64,000 nt of DNA, from positions 46,228-110,227 of the forward strand of contig RWJK01001126.1 in assembly GCA_004335835.1 (NCBI GenBank), given 5' to 3'. The notes below the pieces were generated by a model. The model made no database searches. It was not told where the DNA came from and was given only the letters and a program-made list of their open reading frames with translations. Below are positions 35,501 through 46,148 of the stretch, piece by piece; the first letter of the stretch is position 1; each line of letters begins with the position of its first letter. The translations under genes were made by a program, and so were the position numbers. Source of the DNA: Scenedesmus sp. ARA3. Lineage: Eukaryota > Chlorophyta > Chlorophyceae > Sphaeropleales > Scenedesmaceae.

Positions 35501-36589
35501 ACACAGCGGGGAGAACGGCAGCGCAGCAGGAAGATGTGGGTCAAAAAGGGTGCATTGGTGGAAAAGAGTTCAGTGCGGTTGGGGCATGCAGGCTGCAGTG
35601 ATGCACTGTGCATAAGCCTTGCTCGAGGCAGAGTACTGCGCACACGAAGAGCTACCCCAGGCTACAGGCGTCAGCCCACAGCTGCTGTATGCCGCTGCTG
35701 CCAGCCAGGCAGCGCCAAGATGTGAGAACGCTGCAGCAGTAGGTCACAAGGATAGTCACTGCTGTTGGCAGCAGATACAGAGCAACCCCTGGCACTGCCC
35801 CCCGCACCTGCAGGTTGCTGGGGCCGCGGATGGTGTCCTTGATGGCGCGCTGCTCAGCAAACAGCTTGTCCCTGTCAGTCTTCTTGTCGTCACTCTCGCT
35901 CATCAGACGCCTCTTCTGGAGCTGCAAGGTGAAAGGAAGAAGGTTATACATTGTCAGATTGCTGCTGGTTCCGAGCAGGCCAACAGCACAAGCGGTTACA
36001 GGCTGCGTGTGCAATAGCCTAGAACTGACCATGGCAAGGCGTTGATGCAGCGGCAGCTGCAGTACATAATTCCAGGAACTCACCAACACGGTGTCAAACT
36101 CCTGCCTGAGCTGCGCCAGGCGGTCGCGAAGGGCCTGCTGCTCGGGACTGGCTGTCTTGCCACCCGATGCCCTGGAGTCCAGAATGCCCTTGATCTCCTG
36201 TAATCAAAAAAGAGAAGCTGGTTTATTGGTTGCTAAACGACCCTGGATCCGTCCAGCTGCGGGCTGTACATCAACTTGCCTTCATGCGGGCCGAGGCCTT
36301 GTCAATGGCCTCCTGCAGCTTCTGAACCTGCAGGTTCCTCTCGGTGTCATCGGGCCTGGCAGGCCGCTTCACCTGCAGCAAAACGAAGCGTGAGCAGCGA
36401 GCTAGGCGTGGCTAGCCTCCCCGGGCCCATTGGCTCGAGCACCCGCACCTTTCCCTTGACCTTGATGAGCAGAGCCTCATCATAGCTGTCGTCAAAAACA
36501 GCCGCTGGTGCTGCCTCGGGAGCCTCAGAGGCTTCCACGGGCGCCTCAGGGACCTCCACGGGCGCCTCGGTGACCTCAATGTCTGCCAT
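32587..36589 (-). CDS. BFR1-like coiled-coil (nuclear segregation/mRNP) protein
   Basis: Exons (minus): 36589-36449, 36372-36280, 36197-36084, 35921-35808, 35483-35026, 34677-34584, 34298-34074, 33788-33600, 33274-32881 and 32648-32587. The sum is 1884 nt, 627 residues, TAA. The N-terminus is acidic. VKRPARPDDTERNLQVQKLQ starts a long charged coiled coil. The 36084-35026 exons resemble BFR1/COG1340: FAEQRAIKDTIRGPSNLQ, LEFKLTHESLSAAQEKAM and NEKWEEFKKQDKAWKGWF. The C-terminal third is an extreme Ala/Glu/Lys-rich tail with repeated PKAEANGN. Yeast BFR1 binds polysomes and mRNA. The plant and algal forms are little studied. Intron 2 is GC-AG (donor at 36279). Expect a cytosolic, ER- or mRNP-associated protein. 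Confidence 0.83.
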
Positions 36590-37130
36590 CTCACAAACGG
36601 GGGTATGTCAACGGAGTCTCAGCGTACTGTACGCTGGTATGGAGGCCGCAGTCTCTCTTTTGATCGTCTGTGACTTCCAGACACGAGGTGTGTGACGTTG
36701 CGAAGGCCTGTACACAGCTGATGTAGGTGGCAGTTGCTGGAAGGCCGGGAACAATAACAGAACTTAACAGAACCCCTGGAGCAACGTTAGAGAAGGAAAA
36801 CATGTGATCTTATGAGAGCTTCCATGTAAAATCAACTACAATCACCATGACACCGGCAAGCAAGGCACTTAATCCCACCATCACCTTGTGCTGACTTCCT
36901 GCAAGTCAGGATCTGCTATTGGCCAGCACTGCGAGCGGCAGTGGGACACGAGTAGTGTAGTGCCAATCAACCATTCTTGCAGCTCAGTGGCTGAGAAAAA
37001 TAATCACTTGAAATCTTGTACTTCTTCTCAACCCTTTCTGTTCGGCAGGAAAATTAGAGTGAAGACATGGCAAGCATGTGCCGACTGCGCGCTGCATGCA
37101 TGCAGTTCCTAACATAAACTGGCTTCGGCA

Positions 37131-37489
37131 ATGGCATTTGTCCCTGAAATCTTGACTGAGATCGTTGCGCTGTTTGACAAACCAGTTCATGATGCCATGA
37201 ACATGTCACATGGTACGTGTAGTTTCAGGCTGCAGCAGATCGTGAGTGGGTGTTGTGTGGAGGATTTGTTCATCATCATCATCAGCAGCAGCAGCAGCAA
37301 CCATGTGCTGAGGCTTTAGTTTTTGTGTTTAACGATTGTTGCAACTGGAGTCAGGCATAAGTGTGCCCTGGAGGCCCAGGTGCTCTTTTGCAACCTGCTG
37401 CTGGGGCTGACGCCGTGCTTTGAGGACAGCTGTGATGCGACGCTGGCGCAAATGCAGACCGGGGATGTGCGGTGGCCGCTGAAGGCCTG
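37131..37489 (+). CDS. Possible small gene, unrecognised (fragmentary)
   Basis: An ATG exon (MAFVPEILTEIVALFDKP) ends at a fair donor (CACATG/GTACGT). A second open segment follows (HKCALEAQVLFCNLLLGL, then GDVRWPLKAW) and ends at GCCTG/GTGAGT (37489). The first part faintly recalls F-box starts. The last ~40 bases are repeated in diverged form at 37558-37610. I could not thread a full model or find a stop, so this may be a gene relic. No function is proposed. Confidence 0.28.
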
Positions 37490-37610
37490 GTGAGTGTGCT
37501 GAGGTGTGGGTGGGGTCTGTTGTCAGTGTTGAACGTGTATATGATGATGCCTCATTTAAAGACTGGAGACGTGCTGTGGCCGCCTGAAGGCATGGTGAGT
37601 GGCCTGCTGT
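37455..37610 (+). repeat. Diverged duplicate of an exon-end-like segment
   Basis: CAGACCGGGGATGTGCGGTG and following (37456-37500) recurs as AAGACTGGAGACGTGCTGTG (37559-37605). Both lead into GGTGAGTG, a splice-donor-like sequence. Confidence 0.75.
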
Positions 37611-39089
37611 GGTTTGTGTTGTTGGAAGAGCAAGGCGCTTGGTAGGAAAGCAGCAGGAGCGGTAGGTGCAGCAGGTACTGCGCCGCACGGTTCACATATT
37701 GCGTGCAATTGCTGCTGCTATGCGCCATTTGAGCGACACTGATTGTTCTGTGTTTTTTGCTTGCGGCAGCTGCACCTTGGGGCAGAAGACCTGCTGCTGG
37801 CCTGCTGTAGTTCTTCTTTGCAATGCTCGGTCTCTCCCTCGTAGGAGCCGCCGGCGCAGGATGATGAGCGCGAGGTTGTACCAGCCGCCAATGGCTGTGC
37901 TGCTTACAATGCATGCAATCGGCATCAACCCTTCACCGCATGCGGGTGTTTGTCTTCTGAGTAATTCATTATGCAGAAAATTGAAACGTCTATGTTTTCT
38001 GTGGCAATCAGGCTTGACAACTTGTCTCTGTTGCTTTCTTTGCATAAGAATATCGCCCATCGGCCCTGGGACCTGATTGTTTGTTTGGATGGTGTGCAGT
38101 GCACGCGTTTGGCTGGTCGCCCGTCTCTGCACCAACTCAGCAGCAAAAAAACACTATCATCTCCTTCCGCTCTGGAACAGTTATTATTCGCATGCCATGC
38201 AGCAGATAATCCTCAGAAAATATCATGGTACCAAAGCACGTGGCTGGTGAGGTGTCTGTGCGGGCGGCGGCATGCAGATCTGTCATGTATGTGGAAGAAC
38301 ACAGCACCTGCACTACTACAGGCATGTACATGGCATGTTAGCAAGGACGCTCTACAGGCTTCCAAGAAACAGCTTGCAAGTATAGCTGCTTGCACCCGAT
38401 ATGTGTGCATGGCTGCAACTTTGTGAGCCTGTTGTGTGAAAGCCTCTTCACGAGGCGATTTGGGGAATCTGGCAAGTGGGCAGTGACCGGTGAATTTCAC
38501 TGTGAAAATGTGACTGTCTTGTAGCCACAGCAGGATTAAATGCTTGCACCTGTGTGCTTCCGCAACGTAAGATTATTTGTGTTAGCACGATCTTAACACC
38601 GAGTTATGAAACGCCCTGTGCAGCCGCTGTTATGGTCCTCAGCCACAGCATGCACAGCACTGTCATTGTGTCAGCCAAGCAGGGACCACCGTTGCAGCTA
38701 TGGTGAAACAATCATGGTAAGTGCGTGGAATCAACTGCTTTTGTACTGATTCGTGTCAGTCATTGGGACTGCTGGCGTATTCAAATATTCAAAGGCTGTT
38801 GTCGAACCTAGCTAGGAGCTCCGCTGTCAAGATTGCTTTGTTCGTTTGCTGTCCGAGACGAAACCAACACTGAGATGCTCTGTAGTTTTTTCATCGCCAA
38901 CATATAGCATTGCTTGATAGAATGTGTCTGTAACTAGAGCCAACAGCACAGACTCCGAAAGTTCTGCATGCCCAGTGGCTCTACGAGTTCTGCATGCTCA
39001 GAGGCTTATGACAGGCTGTGCAGGAACGTGGACCGAACACTGAAGGCTGCACAAGAGCTGAAACAGCCCTGCTTGGGGCAGCAGTGCAG

Positions 39090-39091
39090 AT

Positions 39092-39123
<32 letters not shown>

Positions 39124-42100
39124 TGAGTGCCACTGCAGTGCAACATGCTGTCACACTGTGACACAACATCTGCAGCATAGGATGCGTGTCTGCTTGAAAG
39201 ATATCAACCGTATGCATAGCAGTGCCGTCATTGTGGCGTGTGTAGCACTGCTGTCATGACATGCTTCATGCGTGAAGGCTCACATGAGTTATGATCCACG
39301 CGACATTCATGTCAAGCCCACATGCAGCATTCACTGCTGACAGTGCAACACCCTGCCCTCTTGCACCCTATTCACTTCCGTCCCCAACCCTTTGCAGGCG
39401 CACTGGCCCCCGCCAATGCACCTTCTGCAGCAGCTAGCACTGCAGCCGCCACTGCAGCAGCAGCAGCAGCAGGCTGGCAGGGGCCCGCCGTCGAGGGACC
39501 AGCTGGGGCCCGACCAGCTGCGCGCTGTGGATGCAGCGCTGCGGGGCAGCTGCATGTTCCTGACAGGTAGACTTCAGGCGCCGCTGCTGCTGCTGCTGCT
39601 GCTGCAGTTAGTACTTCCTGCAGTACCGCAGATGCGCTGGCAGCTGCACGGCGCGCAGGGTCAGCCGCCTGGCTTGCATGCAGCATGCAGAGTACAAATC
39701 AAGTGCCAAAGGCACCAGTTGCTCATGTGCTTGCGTGACTCAGGATTGTTCACGGAAGAGCAGCAGCAGCAGCAGCAGCTGCTGCAGAGGCCATCTGGCA
39801 GCATGCGTAGGATGGCTGCAGCTAGGTTTTCGGAGCTCTGGCTTCCTGGTTATAGGGTGTGTCTTGGCAGCAGGCATATTGATGTTGCTGCTGCTGCTGC
39901 TGTTGCCGCTGCCGCTGCCGTCTGTGGTTGTGGTGGTGCAGGCGGTGCAGGGTCGGCAAATCCTTTACTGTTGCCGTGCTGGTGGACGCCCTGCAGAACA
40001 GTGGCAGGAAGGTTGCAGTGACAGCCTCAACAGGTGCGGTGCTGCAGCCGCACTGCTGTTCTGGTTTATGCACTGCAGCGTGCAGCACCTGAAATTCAGG
40101 CACGTGATGAGCATGCGGTTGGAGCTGCAGCCTGCTAGTGGTGCTTATGTGCAGCATTGTTCAGTCAACCCCGGTGCTGTTACACTGGCCGCCCACAACA
40201 ACAAGGGTTTCACACCTATTTGCTGCCGGCCAGGCACTGCTGCGGTCAACGTGGGCGGCAGCACGCTGCACAGCTTTGCAGGCATGCTGGACCCCGACAA
40301 GCCCAAAGTGAAGCTGGCTGAGGACCTGTGGGCCTGGCAGAGGTTCAAGGACGGCTGGACGCTGGTTGATGCGCTGCTGGTGGACGAAATCTCGATGGTG
40401 GACTGCGAGACACTGGAGAAGGTGCAGTGGTATGCTGGACATGGCGTGCTGTGGTGTGCTGTGCTTGTGCAGTGCTTGCGTGGAGGGCAGATTCAGGCTA
40501 TGCAGCATGTTCCAGGTGTTGGGGAGTACAGGTGATGCAGGGCAACTGATGTGGTGAGATTGGCAGCTGATGCGCCTCTGTTGGATGAGGTGTACATGGT
40601 AGACTGTGAGTTGCTGGGCAGGGTGCGTCTCGTACCTCAAAGGCGCGTGCTGTGGTGTCCCATGAAGTGGTGTACTTGTGCTCTGGGTTTGTAGAGGGGG
40701 GTTTGTAGAGGGTGAATTGGTTGCTGGTGCCAATGGGGTTTGGGAAGGTGCAGCTGGCTGAGGGCGGCTCCTGGAACAACTGCAGCTGCAGCTGAAGGTG
40801 CGGGTTGTGATGTGTGCGGAGGCTGCCACCTGCGGGCATATGCAGGTCCCCTGCTGCACTGCAGCAGGCAGCTCTTCATGCTGCACCTCTGTGCTGCGCT
40901 TGCGTGCTGTGCAGGCGGACTATGTCGCTCGCTACCTGCGTGGCTGGCGCCTGCAGTGGCCATCACTGCCTGGCCTGCAGGGAATAGCTGAGGTGCACGA
41001 GCTGCACCCTGAACCCTTTGGCGGCCTACAGGTGTGTTGCGGAAGCAGGTTCGGCCGCTTAGGCCTGGGCTAGGCCTGCAGGGCATAGCTGAGGTGCACG
41101 AGCTGCACCCTGAACCCTTTGAGAGCTGCAGGTGCGTGGTGGAAACGGTGCAGCTGGTGTTAGAGCTACAGGATGGTGCCAGAAACAAGCACATTTTGCA
41201 CGGCCCTTGCCTGCTCAGCATGTGTGGTTGCTTCCAGCTGTGAATCCAGCAGCACTGTGTGCAGTCTCATATGCAGGAAGGAAGGCCTAGCGTGTGCTGC
41301 TTGAAGATTACCTGCACCCAGGAACGTGTCCTGCTCCTCCCTGGCCCTTCTTCATATATTTTCGATGAACTGCAGCTAATAGCCGTAGGCGACTTCTTCC
41401 AGCTGCCGCCTGTGCACAAAGATGGCGATCGCTGCATTGAGGCAGGCAGCCCACAGCAGCAGCAGCAGCAGCACGGCAGCGGCAGCACTTCCGGCAGGGG
41501 CAGCGGCAGCAGTGCACGCAGTGGCTGGAATGCTGCTAGTGGCAGCAGTAGGAGTGGTGCTGGCGCAGCCAGGACCCCTGCGAGGGGCAGTGGCAGTGGC
41601 AGGGGTCACGGCAGCAGAGGCGCTGGCAGTGGCGGCAGCAGGCAGAAAAAGCGCAAGGCGCCAGATGCTGCTGACAACAGCGATGATGAAGAGGCGCCAA
41701 ATGTGCCAGTCATTATGGCGGCGCTGCCACCCGGCTTTGTGACGTTCACAGCTGCGGAGCGTGCAGCGTGGAGCAGCAGGGCACGCGCACGGCTTGCGGC
41801 TACAGCAGCAGGAGCAGCAGCAGCTGCAGCTGGCAGTGCTGGTGCTGCTGCTGGCAGCAGCGGGAACGGCGCAGCAGTGGTAGCTGCTGCTGCTGCTTCT
41901 GCTGCTGCTGCTTCTGCAGCTGGATACCCTGCTGCGGGTGCTTTGGCTGGTAGCGACTTCAGCAACCCACTACTGCAGCCGCAGCAGCAGCAGCCCCTCT
42001 ATGCTGATCACATCCAGGGCTCACCAAGCAAGAGGCTTTGCCGGCCAGGCATCAAGCAAAAGCTGCTTGATGAGGGCAACTCTGACGCCACAATGCAGCC

Positions 42101-45100
42101 CCTGCAACAGCAGCAGCGGCAGCAAGCATGTGATGCTGACAGGCAGCAGTTAGCAAGCTGCGCCCTGCTACAGCAGCCAGCAGCAGCAGCAGCGCTGTCG
42201 CCGCAGGAGCAAGCGCTGCAGCCGCTGCTGCAACGCATGACGCAGCATCTCACTCCGCAGCAGCTGCGTGCGCTGGGCATCCCTGCTGCTAGACAGCCGG
42301 CAAGGCAGTTGCCGGATGATGTGCAGCAGCTGCTGGACAGCAGGAAAGACATCCACGGTGACAAGCTGCTGCTGCATAAGAGCAAGGGCCTAGGGCTGCA
42401 GCTGCTGCTGCTGGGAGCTGCGAGTGAGGCTAGTGCTGCCGGTGGAGGTGGAGGAGGAAAGACAAGCAGCAGTAGCAGGGGTGTAGCAGCAGCAGCAGCT
42501 GCTGTCAAGGTGGAGCCAGTTGTGCAGAATGAGGATGATATGGATGCTGATGATGCTGAGGACGATGCAGACGATTGGGCTGCAATGCTGGCAGCAGAAG
42601 CAGAACTGCAGCAGCAGCAGCAGCAGGCAGAAATTGCAGCTGGGGTGGGTGTGACAGGCCGGCAGCAGAGACACAATGACGCTGGTGCAGCAACACGCGC
42701 AGCAGAGGTAGCAGCAGCAGCTGGCGTACCGCTGCCAGGTGATGACGAGCCTGGTGCTAAGGAAGGACTGCTGCCTAGACTGCACGCCAACAGCCCAGCA
42801 GCTCATCTGCACGCCTTGCAGGGTACTGCTGCTGCTGCCGCAGCTGGTGATTCCTTGCAGCCCTCATCTGGTCTGCTGAGGCAGTCACTGGACAGCTGCA
42901 GTGGCCAGCCTGCATTACTCGGCCCAGATCCAGAAGCAGCAGCAGCAGCAGCAGCTGTTTCAAGATCACCAGCAGCAGCCCACCAGCAGTCAGACAAAGT
43001 GCTTGGCAGGGACTTGGGATATGCAGAGAGTGGAGGCTTCCCCTTCTGGCGGATCCCCACAGGCAACGTCTATGCCCAGGACAATGGGATGTCACCTGCC
43101 TCAGTGCACATACCATTGCCGGGTGTCAATGGCAGCGGCAGCAGCATAGGTCTGGCATCAAGGCAGCAGCAGCAGCCTGGCATGTCACCTGTGAGGCCAG
43201 GCCTCACCAGCACTGCAGCGGGCGGCAGCAGCAGCAGCGGTGTGCAGCCTGCACTGCCGGCGTGGCGTGAGGCTCCCCGGGCTGGCAGCTACTGCTTCAA
43301 GTCCGCTGCCTGGGCTGCTGCTGGCTTGCAGCCTGTGGTGCTGCGGCAGCCCTTCCGACAGGTGAGCTACGTTGCCTGTTGTTTGAGGCAGGGTTTCTAA
43401 GCCTGCCGCTGTGCTGCAGAAAAGAACAAACTGGGATCGCTGGCCATGCCGGGTGCAGGTCTGCACCTGTGTTCTCTGAAGTGAGACCTCAACCACACCT
43501 GCCGCTGCGCTGCAGACCAAGCCGGGGCTGCTGGCCATGCTGGGCAAGGTGCGGCAGGGCCTGCTGCTTGGTGACCCTGAAACCTAAAGCCCTCAACTAC
43601 AAAACCCATTATCTGTGTTTGGTGTGCTGCAGAATGAGCCGGAGCTGCTGGCCATGCTGGGGGAGGTGCGGCAGGGCCTGCTGACCCCGCAGACGCGGAA
43701 GCTGCTGGCACGCCTGCAGCGGCCCCTCCCAACTGACGACGGCATACTGCCCACGGAGCTGCTCCCCAAGAACAAGCTGGTGAGGGTACAGGGTAAATGC
43801 TGTAGGGTTACTTCCCATCCATCCCACTGAGCTGCTCCCCAACAACAGGCTGGCGAGCGGCAGCCGCAGCAGCTGCATTCCTGCAGCGAAGTGCCCTGCA
43901 TGAAAGGCAGCGCACTGCTGCGCTGCCTCTGCAATTCACGTGCAGGTGGACCGAAAGAATGAGGCGGCCTATGCACAGCTGCCCGGCCCCGAGCTCAGGC
44001 TGTGCTGCATTGACCGATGCCGCCTGGCTGAGGCGGACAGGGTGGCCGACCCTGACCCTGGCCTGCTGTCAGCAGCGCAAGTGACACAAGAGCTGGACGG
44101 CTTCACAAATGCCCAGCAGCAGCTAAAGCTCAAGCCACAGGCGCAGGTGGGCCGGTGTCTACGCCTGAGACACTGCAACAGCCTGAAACCTCTAGAACCG
44201 TAAAGTTTTTTGCACAGCAGGTGTTGCAGCTCAGGCCGCAGGTGCAGGTGCGTTGGCCGGGGCCGTTGCTGAAACCTGAACCCTAAGCTCATCCTCTCAG
44301 AAGCAGAGGTTGAGTCACTGCCTGATGCAGTGTCGAAGATGCTGTGTACTGTGCTGAGTTGCCCGCCCCGTGGTGCAGGTGGCGCTGCTGTGGATGTTAC
44401 TGGGTTGATGTTGATGTTGACTCAGCTGTGCTGTGCAATGCACATGTGTGTCGCAGGTGGTGCTGCTGTGGAACCTCAACGTGCCAGCTGGCCTAGCTAA
44501 TGGCACACGAGGCGTGGTGGAGGAGTTTGTGAGCATCAGGGAGTACCTGCAGCAGGTGAGGCAGCGGTAGCAGCAAGCAGCGGCTGCTGCTGCAGCGGTA
44601 GCAGCAAGCAGCGGCTGCTGCTGCTGCAGCAGCAGCAGCAGCGCAGTGGCCCAAGCAGCGGCTGCTGCAGCAGCAGCAGCACGCCTGTGCAGGCGTGCTT
44701 GCCGCTTGTCATACAGCTTGCAACTGCAGCTGTAGCACACAAGCGAGCATCTGCTGCAGCAGTGACCGTGCTGGCGGGGCGGGGGTGTCAGCTGCACTGC
44801 CCCCTGCACATGCATAACGTTCGGCCAGCACAGTAGCCGAGCTCCCGGCCCATTGTTATAACGCCAGCGGTGGGCAACACTGGGACGTGTGAGAATCTGT
44901 CAGAGTTGTTGCAGTGGCTGAACGGCTGAGCCCGTTGCTTTGATTGCATGCTGCTTGGTCAGCATCAACACATCCATCTTCATGCAAACACAGTTGATAA
45001 AGCAGTACTAGTACAGTGATCCGACTGCTCGTACCTGCCGCACTGCATCCCTTACACTCAGCCAGCCAAAGTTTGTACATGCCAGTCTGTTGTGCTACAG

Positions 45101-46117
45101 CTGCGAGCTGCATCTCAGCACGGTTGATGCTGGGCTTGCTCTGCCTGCTGCTGTGTGTATGCAGGAGGGCCTGCTACCGCCAGATGCTTCACAGCAGCGA
45201 CAGGGGTGGCAGCAGCAGCAGCCCCAAGGGCATGCATGGCAGCAGGATAGCAGTAATGAAGGCGGTTGGCCTAGCGAGCCCTGGCAGCAGCAGCAGCAGG
45301 AGCAGCAACAACAGCAGTGGGCTGCTCCTGCCACGCCCCCGCCGCCTCCACCACCTGCAGCTGGCACACTGCCACGGTACAGTGATCAGCAGGTATGCCA
45401 AGGCATGCACAGCACATGCACAGCACATGCACAGCACATGCACAGCACATGCACAGCACATGCACAGCACATGCANNNNNNNNNNNNNNNNNNNNNNNNN
45501 NNNNNNNNNNNNNNNNNNNNNNNNNNNNNNNNNNNNNNNNNNNNNNNNNNNNNNGCACATGCACAGCACATGCACAGCACATGCACAGCACATGCACAGC
45601 ACATGCACAGCACATGCACGGCACATGCACAGCACCACATGCTGCTAGTGTGCTGTCCACAGTCGCTGCTGTAATACGCCTATGTACCACCCCATCAAAT
45701 ATTCTCAAATGCCGGCTTGTGCTGCTGTCCGAAGTGCACAGACGGCTGGCCTGACCGCACTTCCTTGGCCGCTTCTGCTGCTGCTGCTGCCGCTGCCGCT
45801 ACGGTGGCTGCTGCTGCAGCCGCACACAGGCGTATGTGGTGACCCGCTGTGCCCCTGCAGCCAGGGCTGCTGGGGCAGGCAGCGGCCCGGGGTGCGGAGA
45901 GTGAGGCTGCCTGAGGCGCCCCAGGGCATCAGCATCGAGCTGCGTGATAGCATGCCCAGTTGGAAGCGGCGGCAGATGCAGGAGGCCCTCATGTGAGTGA
46001 TGCTGCGCAAATTATCTGTTGTGTCATGTGCTTGCACCTTGCATGCTCTTAGTGTGTTCTTATGACGTAGACTAGGTGCTGGCGTCCGTGCCGCGCAACA
46101 AAACACCACACGCCGGA

Positions 46118-46148
<31 letters not shown>

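Larger units (their letters stand above)
36590..39089. other. Gene-poor region between BFR1-like and PIF1 genes
   Basis: Apart from the doubtful exons at 37131-37489, open frames here (for example around 37971-38426) lack recognisable motifs and the strong codon pattern seen in nearby genes. The promoters of the flanking genes should lie at each end. A small direct repeat of GTTCTGCATGC occurs at 38961 and 38988. Confidence 0.5.

Noticed and set aside
37692..38426. Frames on both strands of 130-150 codons
   Set aside because: No recognisable motif, no consistent splice sites around them, and overlapping opposite frames of equal quality. Left as unassigned.
41606..42790. Long minus-strand open frames over the PIF1 insertion (Ala, Ser, Cys runs)
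   Set aside because: CAG/GCA repeats are open in many frames on both strands. These frames have no domain and lie opposite a well-supported exon.
45016..45754. Long frames through the N gap with His/Thr/Cys repeats
   Set aside because: They depend on unknown bases and the 11-bp minisatellite. Only 45165-45392 fits as a PIF1 exon.
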